Shown here in pieces: positions 1 to 8,437 of a stretch of DNA of 64,000 nucleotides. How positions within the stretch are numbered: position 1 is the stretch's first letter; each line of letters starts with the position of its first letter. Source of the DNA: Marinobacterium ramblicola. GTDB lineage: Bacteria > Pseudomonadota > Gammaproteobacteria > Pseudomonadales > Balneatricaceae. A program made the position numbers and the translations under genes. Where the stretch lies: the NCBI RefSeq assembly GCF_019084545.1, contig NZ_JAHREP010000025.1, positions 18,099 through 82,098 on the forward strand. Direction: 5' to 3'. The notes under the pieces were generated by a model that searched no databases, was not told the DNA's origin, and saw nothing but the letters and a program-made list of their open reading frames with translations.

Positions 1-321
1 GCGATACTGGGACACCTCGCGTCTTTGGGGCTGTCGTTCGGCTTGTTACGCAGTAGCTGGATAACACTCGGTGTCGAGCGAGGCACCGTGGTCGACAGCT
101 GCACCATGGATCCACAATACCCCGATTGGTTGCCGCTGGACCGATGGTTGCCCAGCGTATTCGAACCCTGGGAGCCCTGCGGCTATACCCCGGTACTTCC
201 TTTTGACGTCACCATGGCCGAGGCGCTTGTGGTTATAGCGCTGGTCTGGGTGACGGTCTCTTTTATCTTGCTGCTGGCAAGTTTCAAGAACCCCAAACGG
301 CGCCGAGATCTGTTCCTCTGA
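1..321 (+). CDS. Disulfide bond formation protein DsbB family, C-terminal fragment
   Basis: The reading frame is open from the first base, so the gene begins before the window; only about 106 residues are seen. The visible part has the end of a hydrophobic segment, then a periplasmic loop with a Cys pair about 28 residues apart (SCTMDPQYP and PWEPCGY), then a last membrane helix (AEALVVIALVWVTVSFILLL) and a basic cytoplasmic tail. This layout matches the second periplasmic loop and fourth helix of DsbB, the inner-membrane quinone reductase that reoxidises DsbA. The loop is unusually rich in Pro and Trp. The call rests on layout rather than strong identity, so another four-helix vitamin K epoxide reductase/DsbB-like protein is possible. 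Confidence 0.65.
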   Translation, partial: AILGHLASLGLSFGLLRSSWITLGVERGTVVDSCTMDPQYPDWLPLDRWLPSVFEPWEPCGYTPVLPFDVTMAEALVVIALVWVTVSFILLLASFKNPKRRRDLFL

Positions 322-403
322 CGCTTCGATCTATACTTTTCACACTGAGTAAGGCTTTTCTCGACACAAGGGTGCGTGGCCGAACTTCGAAACAGGAGGT
401 GAT

Positions 404-985
404 ATGGAGGTAGAACAGGCCCTTAAGAGCGATGCGGATGATCTCGCTTATCTGATCGATATCGCAGGCGAGGGGATGCCTCAATACCTTTGGAGCCAGT
501 TGGCTGAGCCTGGCCAGACCGCTCTGGAGGTCGGTGCGTTGCGGGCTGCCCGGGAGGAGGGTGGTTTCAGCTATCGTAACGCGCTTGTTTGTCGTGATCA
601 GGGCAGTGTGCTTGGTATGGTCGTCGCGTATCGATTGCCCGACCCCTATGTGGTGGGGGCGGCAAGTGAATACCCCGAGATTGTTCTGCCGCTGATCGAA
701 CTGGAAGCGCTGGCCCCGGGCAGTTGGTATTTCAACGCCATTGCTACTTACGAGGCGGCCAGGGGGCAGGGTATTGCACGGATGTTGATGCTGGAATCCA
801 AGGAGAGGGGGCGGTTGCAGGGGTGTACCGAAGCCTCACTGATTGTGGCATCCGCCAACAAGAGGGCGCGTCATCTGTACCAGCAGCTGGGTTATCAGGA
901 TATCGCATCGCGTCCCATCATCGAATATCCCGGCTGCCCCTATGGTGGTGACTGGGTGTTGATGACGAAAAGGCTGGATGGTTGA
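404..985 (+). CDS. GNAT-family N-acetyltransferase
   Basis: A 193-residue soluble protein of the Gcn5-related acetyltransferase fold, transferring an acetyl group from acetyl-CoA to an amine; the substrate is unknown. Motif A, which binds the CoA pyrophosphate, is seen as AARGQGIARMLM at about residues 120-131, preceded by the beta strand WYFNAIAT. Motif B follows as ASANKRARHLYQQLGY at about 149-164, typical of the C-terminal half of the fold. The ATG is chosen because a strong ribosome site (AGGAGGT) lies 5 bases upstream. It stands alone between the DsbB fragment and a convergent regulator-like gene, so context gives no hint of substrate. Confidence 0.85.
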   Translation: MEVEQALKSDADDLAYLIDIAGEGMPQYLWSQLAEPGQTALEVGALRAAREEGGFSYRNALVCRDQGSVLGMVVAYRLPDPYVVGAASEYPEIVLPLIELEALAPGSWYFNAIATYEAARGQGIARMLMLESKERGRLQGCTEASLIVASANKRARHLYQQLGYQDIASRPIIEYPGCPYGGDWVLMTKRLDG

Positions 986-1006
986 CCCTGCCGGTAGGGC
1001 TGCTGC

Positions 1007-2338
1007 TCAATGCGTCGATGCCAGTATGACGAGGGTGCCGATGGTTTCTCCTCCTCTCTGGATCGGGTAGTGGATATTGCAGCTCAGCCAGTGCGGTAGC
1101 AAATCGGCAGGCAGGGGCGGAACGTCCATATCCAGCGCGTTGATGCGGGTCTGAGGCGTCAACTGAAATTGAGGGTCGAATTCGTGTACGCGCTGGAACG
1201 CCATGCGGTTTGCCTTGACCAGGCGGCCGTGCCGATCGAATGCAAGTAGACCCTCGCTGCGCCACTGATTGAACATCGAACGGGTAGCGTCGATAACCGC
1301 CTGACGGGTCTGGAAGTAGTCCTTGACCAGATTCGCTTCGATCATGCGGGCGACCGTGATGGCGAACTCCAGGGCGTCATGCTGATAGGTGTCGGTCAGT
1401 CCCGATAGATCAACCGCACCGATTATGCTGCCGTCGTGTGGATCACGGATGACATCCGCTGAGCAGGTCCAGTGTTTGATGCCGTAGCAGAAGTGTTCCG
1501 CACCGTAGAGCTGAACCGGCTCCCGGGCCTCAAGAGCGGTGCCGATTGAGTTGGTGCCCACCGTGCCTTCACCCCACAAGCCACCCTCGACAAGGCCCAC
1601 CTTGGCAGCGCTGTTGAGTACTTCTGCATCCGCCTCCGTATGCAGAATCAATCCGTCCCGGTCGGCCAGCAGAATCAGGCTATCGCTGTCGTACAACAGT
1701 TCTCCGGCGCGTTTAAGGACCGGTTGCGCGGCATTCAGCAACACTCGATTTTCAACTTGTCTGCGTTCGAACTGATCCCGATCGCTCAATGGTGCATGAT
1801 TGATCAGAGGGTCGACGTTTGCCTCCTGGCAGCGGCGCCAGGAGTCTTCCACTACAGGTCTCATCAGGTTCGGCGGGTAGCTTTGAGAGACGACAAACTG
1901 CTCCCATACATCGAGCAGCAGGTTGTGTTGCTCGGGGTGACTGAGTAGATCGGCCCGATGGAGCATCTGCTGCGTGGCGCGCGCGGCTTGTTCCCGCGTG
2001 TAGAACTGGCCATGCAGCACGAAGCCGGTGATGACGCCGGGCTTCACTTCCGTTACCCGTCCATTTTTTTGGCGGGCGGCGACAAGCGCTTCGGGCAGTC
2101 CGTCCAGCAGGTGCATCGGTGCCTCTTTGCCATTGGCGAAGCGGGAAAGGTGGATATCGCCGGTTTCAAAATCGTAGAACGCCGGGCGAAAGCCCAGTGC
2201 CCGGTTTTCTTCGCTGACGCCTCCGCTGCCGCTGAAGAGTCTGTTTTGCTCTCGCAGTTCCGATAACGTCAATCGTGGCGCCTTTATCCCGCTATCAACC
2301 GGCATAGAGCCTGTGTGGTTGGGGGCTTTGGCATTCAT
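1007..2338 (-). CDS. AcoR-type GAF plus PAS-like sensory protein lacking AAA+ and HTH domains
   Basis: A 443-residue soluble protein. Residues about 45-120 form an unrecognised N-terminal module (RPAFYDFETGDIHLSRF). Residues about 140-340 match the N-terminal half of AcoR-family sigma-54 activators, including SWRRC near 166-170 and the GAF signature GEGTVGTNSIGTAL at 256-269. Residues about 355-443 look like a PAS domain (LLAFDRHGRLVKAN). Family members normally continue into an AAA+ domain with a GAFTGA loop and a Fis-type helix-turn-helix; both are absent, and the stop is clean. Such regulators often respond to alcohols or acetoin and control PQQ alcohol dehydrogenases, so its place beside this gene set is suggestive. 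It could act by titrating or modulating a partner; that is inference. Confidence 0.75.
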   Translation of the reverse strand: MNAKAPNHTGSMPVDSGIKAPRLTLSELREQNRLFSGSGGVSEENRALGFRPAFYDFETGDIHLSRFANGKEAPMHLLDGLPEALVAARQKNGRVTEVKPGVITGFVLHGQFYTREQAARATQQMLHRADLLSHPEQHNLLLDVWEQFVVSQSYPPNLMRPVVEDSWRRCQEANVDPLINHAPLSDRDQFERRQVENRVLLNAAQPVLKRAGELLYDSDSLILLADRDGLILHTEADAEVLNSAAKVGLVEGGLWGEGTVGTNSIGTALEAREPVQLYGAEHFCYGIKHWTCSADVIRDPHDGSIIGAVDLSGLTDTYQHDALEFAITVARMIEANLVKDYFQTRQAVIDATRSMFNQWRSEGLLAFDRHGRLVKANRMAFQRVHEFDPQFQLTPQTRINALDMDVPPLPADLLPHWLSCNIHYPIQRGGETIGTLVILASTH

Positions 2339-2417
2339 TTCGCTCTCCCGGCGTCGGCCTCGGTAAGTATCAAGTCATCGATCATCGTAATCTGAGTATA
2401 GTCTGCGTTAACAGACG

Positions 2418-2443
2418 TTCATTCGAGATGCCGCACGAATGAA
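2418..2443. promoter_or_regulatory. Perfect 8-bp inverted repeat, operator candidate
   Basis: TTCATTCG and CGAATGAA form a perfect dyad with a 10-base spacer, so the half-sites are about 18 bases apart centre to centre, close to two helical turns. It lies 80 bases upstream of the GAF/PAS gene and 155 bases before the divergent MFS gene. A weaker dyad, GTCTG and CAGAC, lies next to it at 2401-2416. The spacing suits a dimeric transcription factor; which one is unknown. Confidence 0.45.
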
Positions 2444-2597
2444 TATTTCTCTTTCCCGCAGTTCCGTTGTGCTATCTGTTTCAGGTTGGAGTGGCTAAAG
2501 CCAGAGCGGTAGCGCTTTTTATAATTCAGTAATGGTTATTACACTACTGGGCCGTAAGCGATAGAATACTGACCTCGTTCAGTGGAGCCCTCATCTC

Positions 2598-3995
2598 ATG
2601 ACCAACCAATATGCTGATGCGGCGTCATCGCCGGAGTCCCTGCGCTGGCTTACTCTGCTGAGCATCTGTGTGGCGACATTCTTGATGCCGATGAGCCTGT
2701 CGGCGGTGAATGTGGCGCTGCCGGCGATCGCGTCGGATCTGCAAGCGGACGCGGTTCTGGTCAGTTGGGTGCCGACGATGAATCTGCTCGGCGCCATTGC
2801 ATTGCAACTGCCTTCAGGGCGGATCGCCGATATTCTGGGCCACAAAAGGATCTTCATCACCGGTGTGCTGCTCTATGCGATCAGTTCACTGCTGGTACTG
2901 CTGATCGAGGATATACGGCCCCTATTGGCGGTCAGGCTGGTTCAGGGGATCTCCGGTGCGATGATTTTCGGGCCTGCCATGGCGATCGTCAGTAAAACCT
3001 TTGCGTCCAGCGGCAGGGGGGCGGCACTGGGCATCACTTCGAGCTCCGTTTACCTTGGTTTGACCTGCGGCCCATTGGTCGGCGGTTGGCTGACAGAGCT
3101 ATGGGGCTGGCGTTCGGTTTTCATCGCGCCCTTACCACTGACGGTGGTCACGCTGGTGATGGTGGGGCTCTTCGTGCGGGAGTCGGAGCGCAACGCCCAT
3201 GAACGGCTGGATTGGTTCGGCAGTATCATCTTTGCGCTGGCTGCGAGCTCGCTGTTTATCGGCATCTCCGAACTGCCCAGCGTGACGGGCTTGGCGCTGG
3301 CGGCGCTCGGCGTGGTCATGTTGATTGTGTTTATCTATCAGCAGGAACGCTCGCCCTGGCCGCTGATCCGTTTGCGCCGCATGGTGGCGAATCGGGTGTT
3401 TTTCCGTTCGATCCAGTCCAGCTTTTTGATGTACAGCGCCAACTACCCGTTGCAGTTCATGCTCAGCCTGTATTTGCAGTACATCCAGGCCCTGTCTCCG
3501 GCAGAGGCGGGGCAACTGATGCTGTTGCAGGCGCTGGTGATGGTGGTGGTCGCGCCGTTGTCGGGGCGTATATCCGATCGTTCCGATCCACGCATTCCGG
3601 CCACCATCGGCTGCGTACTGTTTGGCGCGGGCTTTCTCAGCCTGTCGCTGCTGAGTGCCGACAGTTCGCTGCTGTGGGTCGGCTCCTCGTTGGTGATGAT
3701 GGGGCTTGGATTTGGGCTGTTTTCATCGCCGAACAACAATGCGGCGCTGTCGTCGGTTCCTTCCGAGCGTTTGGGTATCGCCTCGTCGATACTCAATATC
3801 TCACGTAGCCTGGGTAATATGCTGGGGATGACGGTGGTCGTGTTCCTGTTCAATCTGCTGATCGGTAACGCACAGATCGCACCGGAGCAGTATCCTGCGT
3901 TGATGCAAGCGTTGCAGTACGCGTTTGTCATCTGTGCCGGCTATGCGTTTATCGCCGCTTTTACCTCCTGGAGCAGGGGCAAGATGGTGCGCTGA
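2598..3995 (+). CDS. MFS drug/proton antiporter, DHA2-like (EmrB/QacA type)
   Basis: A 465-residue inner-membrane transporter, predicted to export toxic compounds in exchange for protons. Hydrophobic helices run through the whole protein, in a number consistent with the 14-helix DHA2 group. The motif-A region between helices 2 and 3 is visible as GRIADILGHKRIF (about residues 74-86), and the helix 5 region has TCGPLVGGWLTELWGWR at about 155-171, resembling motif C. The opening MSLSAVNVALPAIASDLQ is typical of EmrB-like pumps. No membrane-fusion partner (EmrA) is next to it. The neighbour downstream is convergent; the stop codons abut at 3995/3996. Substrate cannot be inferred. Confidence 0.88.
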   Translation: MTNQYADAASSPESLRWLTLLSICVATFLMPMSLSAVNVALPAIASDLQADAVLVSWVPTMNLLGAIALQLPSGRIADILGHKRIFITGVLLYAISSLLVLLIEDIRPLLAVRLVQGISGAMIFGPAMAIVSKTFASSGRGAALGITSSSVYLGLTCGPLVGGWLTELWGWRSVFIAPLPLTVVTLVMVGLFVRESERNAHERLDWFGSIIFALAASSLFIGISELPSVTGLALAALGVVMLIVFIYQQERSPWPLIRLRRMVANRVFFRSIQSSFLMYSANYPLQFMLSLYLQYIQALSPAEAGQLMLLQALVMVVVAPLSGRISDRSDPRIPATIGCVLFGAGFLSLSLLSADSSLLWVGSSLVMMGLGFGLFSSPNNNAALSSVPSERLGIASSILNISRSLGNMLGMTVVVFLFNLLIGNAQIAPEQYPALMQALQYAFVICAGYAFIAAFTSWSRGKMVR

Positions 3996-4799
3996 TCAGC
4001 CGCGTGCCGGCATCGTGCGCGCGCTGCGTTCGGGATTGAAACTCAGGATCGCCAGCAGGGCGAACAGCGTGGTACAGCCCAGAGTGATCGCCAATGCTTC
4101 CAGATTGAGCTGCTGATACAGCGCAAACCGGACCAGCTCCACGGCGTGGGTAAAGGGGTTGTACTGACAGATCCAGTACAGCCATTCGCTGGATTCGCGC
4201 ATCTTCCACAGCGGGTAGAGCGCGGAGGAGAGGAAGAACATCGGGAAGATGACGAAGTTCATCACCCCGGCGAAGTTCTCCAACTGACGGATGCGCGCGG
4301 ACAGAAACAGGCCGATGGCACCGAGCAGCAGGGCGACCAACACCAGAGCGGGCAGCACCGTGATCAACCCCAGCAGCGGCGGCTCGACACCGGCGATCCA
4401 GGCGATGGCGAGAAAGGCGTAGACCTGCAGCAAGGAGATCAGCGCGATCGCCATCAGCTTGCTGATCAGCAGCCAGCTGCGCGGCATCGGGCTCATCAGC
4501 AGCACCTTCATGCTGCCCATCTCACGGTCGTAGACCATCGACAGCGAACTCTGCATGCCGTTGAAAAGCAGGATCATGCAGCACAGGCCCGGTGCGATAT
4601 AGGTCTCATAGGTGATATAGGTCTCGTAGGGCGGGATGATCGCCACACCGAGGGCGGCACGAAAGCCGGCGGCGAACACCACCAGCCAGAGTAGCGGACG
4701 CACCAGGGCGCTGAGAAAGCGGCTGCGCTGCTGGATAAAGCGCCAGAACTCGCGTTTGACGACGCCGGTGAAGGCGTGCAGGTAGTGGATCGGGCTCAT
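3996..4799 (-). CDS. pedC: ABC-2 type permease of the PQQ-alcohol-dehydrogenase-associated exporter
   Basis: A 267-residue membrane protein of the ABC-2 permease family with six hydrophobic segments and the loop EMGSMKVLLMSPMPRSWLL that is typical of this family. With the ATPase gene immediately upstream it matches the pedB-pedC pair found beside PQQ alcohol dehydrogenases in Pseudomonas and relatives. In P. putida the pedA1A2BC set has been linked to growth under limiting lanthanide. The start is the ATG at 4799, which overlaps the ATPase stop as ATGA and implies translational coupling; a longer upstream frame exists only because the ATPase gene is read out of frame. Role here: export or cell-envelope transport of an unknown substrate. 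Confidence 0.85.
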   Translation of the reverse strand: MSPIHYLHAFTGVVKREFWRFIQQRSRFLSALVRPLLWLVVFAAGFRAALGVAIIPPYETYITYETYIAPGLCCMILLFNGMQSSLSMVYDREMGSMKVLLMSPMPRSWLLISKLMAIALISLLQVYAFLAIAWIAGVEPPLLGLITVLPALVLVALLLGAIGLFLSARIRQLENFAGVMNFVIFPMFFLSSALYPLWKMRESSEWLYWICQYNPFTHAVELVRFALYQQLNLEALAITLGCTTLFALLAILSFNPERSARTMPARG

Positions 4800-5539
4800 G
4801 CGCTTGCCTCCCCGGTGGCGGTCAGACGTTCGAACAGAGCCCCCAGAGATGGATCTTGTTCCGCCTCGCACAGCGCATGGCCGCTGCCCTGCGCCAATAC
4901 CTGCCCCCGGTGCAGGATGATCACCGGATCCTCCGGCTGCACCTCCTCCAGTAGATGAGTCGCCCATAGCACCGTCAGGCCACGCTCGTGGCACAGTGTT
5001 CTGACCGCGTTGTTGATGGCGCGGCGCGAGGCGACATCCAGCCCGGCGCTGGCCTCGTCCAACAGCAGGATCGAGGGGGCGTGGAGCAGGGCGCGGGCGA
5101 TCTCGACCCGGCGCCGGTGACCGCCGTTCAGCGAGCGCACCCGGTCGCGCAGACGGTCGGCCAGGCCCAGCCACTCCAGCTCCCGCGCGGAGCGTTCACG
5201 AATGGTGCGGGTAGAGAGCCCGTGCAGGGCACCGTGGTACTCCAGGTTTTGCAGTACGGTCAGGTCCAGGTCCAGCGTGCTCTGCTGAAACACTACGCCG
5301 AGCTGTGCCAGCCACCGCCGAGGGTGGCGGTCGATCGATACGCCGTTGAACAGGATGTGCCCCTGCTGCACCCGGTAGAGGCGGGTGAGCAGGGCAAAGA
5401 GCGTGGACTTACCCGCCCCGTTTGGACCCAGCAGGGCGTTGAACCGGCCCGGCTGAAGCCTGAGGCTGACGTCATTGAGCGCCACCCGTGTACCGTAGCG
5501 GTGAGTAACGGATTGTATTTCCAGGCTGCTTGCTGCCAC
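4796..5539 (-). CDS. pedB: ABC transporter ATPase, PQQ-dependent alcohol dehydrogenase system
   Basis: A 247-residue ATPase that would drive the PedC permease. Walker A is GPNGAGKST at residues 38-46, Walker B is ILLLDEASAGLD at about 158-169, and the H-loop His is in WATHLLEE. The signature motif is degenerate, LNGGHRRRVEIARALL in place of LSGGQ, as is seen in this exporter subgroup. Translation starts at a GTG preceded by AAGGAG six bases away. The gene is followed directly by pedC with a 4-base overlap, and preceded on the same strand by the propeller and binding-protein genes, so the four probably form one operon in the order binding protein, propeller, ATPase, permease. Confidence 0.87.
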   Translation of the reverse strand: MAASSLEIQSVTHRYGTRVALNDVSLRLQPGRFNALLGPNGAGKSTLFALLTRLYRVQQGHILFNGVSIDRHPRRWLAQLGVVFQQSTLDLDLTVLQNLEYHGALHGLSTRTIRERSARELEWLGLADRLRDRVRSLNGGHRRRVEIARALLHAPSILLLDEASAGLDVASRRAINNAVRTLCHERGLTVLWATHLLEEVQPEDPVIILHRGQVLAQGSGHALCEAEQDPSLGALFERLTATGEASA

Positions 5540-5631
5540 ATCCGCTCCTTAGTTGCCGGGGAGGGGGGCGAACCCTCGATGCGTTTCAGGCCTAATGATC
5601 TTCAGGCTCAATGCTTTTCAGATTAGCCGCT

Positions 5632-6603
5632 TCAGGGCGTGGTGACGACGCCCCAGGGGTAGCGGCCGACCTTGATCGAACGGATCACTTTCAGATCGTC
5701 GACATCGATCACCGAGACATCGCCACTGATGCCGTTGGTGGTGAGCAGGTGCTTTCTGTCGGGGGTGAACTCCATATGCCAGACGCGACGGCCCACCAGC
5801 AGGTAATCGAGCACTTCGTAGGTTTTCGCGTCGACCACGGCCACATGGTTGGCCGGGCCCAATGCGACAAAGGCGTACTTGCCGTCGTCGGTCAACTTGA
5901 TCCCCACCGGCTGGATCTTGTCGGGGTGGATACCCTTGATCTCGAAGTTCAGCTTCTTGATGATCTGCCGGGATTCCACATCGACCACGGAGACGGTGCC
6001 ACCGATCTCGGCGGAGGCCCAGAGCAGCTTGCCGTCCTTGCGGAACTCGACATGGCGCGGGCGCTGGTCGACCAGGGTGTTGTCCACCAGTTCGTGGGTC
6101 TGGGTGTCGATCCAGTGCAGCATATTGGTGGTTTCGCTGGTGTTGACCGCCCAGCGCCCGTCGGGGCTGACCGCCATCCCCTCCGGTTCCACGCCCACCT
6201 CGATCTGGGCCACCACCTCGTGGGTCTGGGTGTCGACCACGGTGACCAGGGCATCGTCCTCGTTGGAGATGTAGAGCTTGCGGTTGTCCGGGTGCAGCGA
6301 GAACTGCTCCGGATCGGCGCCGGAGGGCAGGTTGGCAACGATCTTGCGCGTGGCCAGGTCCATCACCTGTACGGTGTCGGAGTCGCTGGCACAGATGTAC
6401 AGCTTGCTGCCATCCTTCGACAGTGCGATACCGCGGGGTCGCTCGCCGACATCGATGGTGTCGGTAACCGTCCAGGAGTCCAGATCCAGCACCGACAGGG
6501 TGTCATCCTTCTCGTTGGAGATATAGGCAGTGGCGGCCTGGGCGTTGCCGGCGGCAACCAGGGCGGAGACGAGGAGGGTGGGGATCAGTTTGGGGTATTT
6601 CAT
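5632..6603 (-). CDS. Periplasmic YVTN-type beta-propeller, PQQ-catabolism-associated (PedA2-like)
   Basis: A 323-residue secreted protein. Residues 1-23 are a signal peptide (MKYPKLIPTLLVSALVAAG, cut after AQA). The rest is seven or so repeats of about 42 residues with the pattern xxVTVVDxxTxxVVxxIxVGxxPxGxAxSPDG, as in IEVGVEPEGMAVSPDG, the YVTN propeller signature. This family is regularly encoded with PQQ alcohol dehydrogenases and corresponds in gene order to P. putida pedA2. The ATG at 6603 is chosen because AAGGA lies nine bases upstream and a signal peptide begins there; the longer open frame upstream is arginine/proline-rich shadow sequence. Role unknown; possibly an adaptor for the ABC system. 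Confidence 0.85.
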   Translation of the reverse strand: MKYPKLIPTLLVSALVAAGNAQAATAYISNEKDDTLSVLDLDSWTVTDTIDVGERPRGIALSKDGSKLYICASDSDTVQVMDLATRKIVANLPSGADPEQFSLHPDNRKLYISNEDDALVTVVDTQTHEVVAQIEVGVEPEGMAVSPDGRWAVNTSETTNMLHWIDTQTHELVDNTLVDQRPRHVEFRKDGKLLWASAEIGGTVSVVDVESRQIIKKLNFEIKGIHPDKIQPVGIKLTDDGKYAFVALGPANHVAVVDAKTYEVLDYLLVGRRVWHMEFTPDRKHLLTTNGISGDVSVIDVDDLKVIRSIKVGRYPWGVVTTP

Positions 6604-6629
6604 GGTGTTGTCCTTCTGTTGCTTGGCGT

Positions 6630-7805
6630 CTATTGCTCGACGACGCGGCAGCGGCTTTCGGGCGCGTCGAAGCCAAGGGTGTCGAGATCGGTGACGGGGT
6701 GGAGGAACCCTTCCTGGGGCGAGCTGGAGACCAGCGCGCGCGGATGAACCAGGGCGACAGGCTGGCGCAGTTGGCCGCTCCAGTGCCTGAAGTTCAGCTT
6801 GCGCCCCTTGAATGCCGCCAGTTCGAACCGGTCCGACAGCACAAAGGCGCGCAGGGTGGCAACATCGGTACTGCCGGTGCGGGTAACCGCCTCGGCGAAG
6901 GTGCGCACGGCAGCCCAGCTTGCGTAATCCTTCTCGTTCATCCAGCGCCCGCTCTGCTTCTCGAACCGGCTGTGCAGTTGGGCCGCGCCCCAGGCTTCGA
7001 TCATCTTGTGCCAGCCCACCGGCATCAGCCCCTGGGTGCCGACCACCGGGCGCGGCAGGCCGGTGTTGTAGGGCAGGTATTCGCCGAAATCGCCGCGCTC
7101 GTCGGCAACCACGAGCACATCGTACTCGGTGCCGGAGGTGAACGGGGGCAACTCCTTTTGTGCGGTGCGGCGCAGGTCGGTATCGAAGCTCCACGCCTTC
7201 TCGGCCACGACCTTGCCGCCGAACCGTTTGGCCGCGCGCTTGATCGATTCGGCAAACGCCAGGTCGTCATCGGTAGAGCCGCTGATCAGCATCCAGCGGT
7301 TCCAGCGCCGCATGATCAGCCACTGCGCCAGGGCATCGGCCAGCATGGCGCGTGAAGGAAGGGTGTGCAGCATGCCGGGCAGGCACTGCTCGCTGCGCAG
7401 GCTGTCGTCGCGGCTGCCGCTGTTGATCAGCAGCGCATCCGGCGGCAGGGCCTGGCTTAACGCGGCCAGGGTATCGGCGGCGGTGTTCAGTACGAACAGC
7501 CTGGCCCCATCGTCATAGAGCGCCTGGCTTTCGGCGACCAGCGTGGCGGTATCCTCGCCCTCTATCTCATCCAGCCGGTACTGGTGTTTAAGAAAACGCC
7601 CCGTGCTGTTGCTGTCGGCGATGGCAAGGCGGGCACCCTGCAGGCCGGCATCCTCCGGTTCGGGTATCAGGTTTGACAGGACGGGGCCGCGGTCGATGAT
7701 CTGGCCGACATAGGCAACCCGGATATCGAGCGGCTCGTTGGCATCGGCGAGGGCGGAGGGCAGCAGGGTTGCGAGCACAAGCCCGATGGTTGTCTGTTTC
7801 AGCAT
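6630..7805 (-). CDS. Periplasmic binding-protein-like protein, PQQ-dependent alcohol dehydrogenase system (PedA1-like)
   Basis: A 391-residue exported protein with a signal peptide (MLKQTTIGLVLATLLPSALA, residues 1-20). The two-lobe fold of branched-chain-amino-acid-type binding proteins is suggested by LDIRVAYVGQI at about 26-36, the strand LFVLNTAADTLAALSQ and the ISGSTDDDLAFAESIKRAAKRFGGKVVAE segment in the second lobe. The family is known from PQQ alcohol dehydrogenase loci and pairs with pedBC although an ABC-2 exporter would not normally use a binding protein, so a sensing or scaffold role is possible. It is 26 bases upstream of the propeller gene and divergent from the cupredoxin-like gene, from which it is separated by about 170 bases. 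Confidence 0.82.
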   Translation of the reverse strand: MLKQTTIGLVLATLLPSALADANEPLDIRVAYVGQIIDRGPVLSNLIPEPEDAGLQGARLAIADSNSTGRFLKHQYRLDEIEGEDTATLVAESQALYDDGARLFVLNTAADTLAALSQALPPDALLINSGSRDDSLRSEQCLPGMLHTLPSRAMLADALAQWLIMRRWNRWMLISGSTDDDLAFAESIKRAAKRFGGKVVAEKAWSFDTDLRRTAQKELPPFTSGTEYDVLVVADERGDFGEYLPYNTGLPRPVVGTQGLMPVGWHKMIEAWGAAQLHSRFEKQSGRWMNEKDYASWAAVRTFAEAVTRTGSTDVATLRAFVLSDRFELAAFKGRKLNFRHWSGQLRQPVALVHPRALVSSSPQEGFLHPVTDLDTLGFDAPESRCRVVEQ

Positions 7806-7895
7806 AGTTGTCGGTTGTTTTTGTTATCGGTTGATTCAGCTTAGTCAGGGCGGTGGTCGCAGAAAATATGCGGAAGGTCGCAATCAAATAGTACT

Positions 7896-7911
7896 CAAGT
7901 AGCATTTTGCG
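7896..7911 (+). promoter_or_regulatory. Shared PQQ-cluster promoter motif, copy 1
   Basis: CAAGTAGCATTTTGCG, ending 64 bases before the ATG at 7976. A possible -10 box, TAGCAT, starts 16 bases after it at 7927, so the motif would cover the -35 region. Similar sequences lie at matching distances before the ABC binding-protein gene, the alcohol dehydrogenase and pqqA. Confidence 0.5.
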
Positions 7912-7975
7912 TCCGCGCCAGGTCACTAGCATGGAAAGGGATCCCGATAACAAAAAATCTGATGGAGATAACCCA

Positions 7976-8404
7976 ATGTCCCTGAAAAACAAGGCGGCGA
8001 TGTCGCTGCTTATCGCCGCCATCGCAGGTCCCGTGCTTGCCGAGGGAGATCTCACCACCCGCCCGCAGGCGCTGCCTGACCTGGTGCTGGGCAACGAGCA
8101 GAGCGACTACGCCATGTCGCAGAAAACCTATGAGATGGAGACCGGCAAGGCGTACAGCCTGAAGATCATCTCCAGCGGACTGAAGGAGTACGCGATCCAG
8201 GCGCCGGAGTTCTTCACCTCGATCTACCTGCGCAAGGTGGAAGCCGGGGATATGGAGATCAAGGCGATGACGCTGACCGAGCTCGAGTTCGAGGAGGAAT
8301 CCGAAGCCGAGATCTACTTCGTACCGATCAAGCCCGGTACTTTTGAGTTTTATGCGGAAGGGCTTGAAAACAAAGGTATGGTCGGCGAATTCAAGGTGAA
8401 GTAA
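7976..8404 (+). CDS. Periplasmic cupredoxin-fold protein without copper ligands
   Basis: A 142-residue exported protein. Residues 1-22 are a signal peptide ending in VLAEG. The body resembles the cupredoxin fold: the strand YSLKIISSGLKEYAI, the APEFF turn, KVEAGDMEIKA, and the end FVPIKPGTFEFYAEG followed by GMVGEFKV. In copper-binding relatives the last segment carries Cys, His and Met; here only the Met remains, and the mature chain has no His and no Cys at all. It is strongly acidic with many Glu. The ATG at 7976 has GGAG eight bases upstream and begins the signal peptide; in-frame ATGs further upstream lack both. Cytochrome pedF follows, so an accessory role in periplasmic electron transfer or metal handling is likely but unproven. 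Confidence 0.75.
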   Translation: MSLKNKAAMSLLIAAIAGPVLAEGDLTTRPQALPDLVLGNEQSDYAMSQKTYEMETGKAYSLKIISSGLKEYAIQAPEFFTSIYLRKVEAGDMEIKAMTLTELEFEEESEAEIYFVPIKPGTFEFYAEGLENKGMVGEFKVK

Positions 8405-8437
8405 GGCCGTGGAACAGTCGTTATCGACTACTACCAA

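Noticed and set aside
4800..5174. Extension of the PedC permease upstream
   Set aside because: The extra residues are Pro/Arg-rich and lie within the ATPase gene in another frame; the permease family starts at the ATG that overlaps the ATPase stop.
5611..6747. Long frame opposite the YVTN propeller gene
   Set aside because: A shadow of the repeats; low-complexity His/Asp/Gly-rich translation, no ribosome site, and the opposite strand has a clear signal peptide and propeller repeats.
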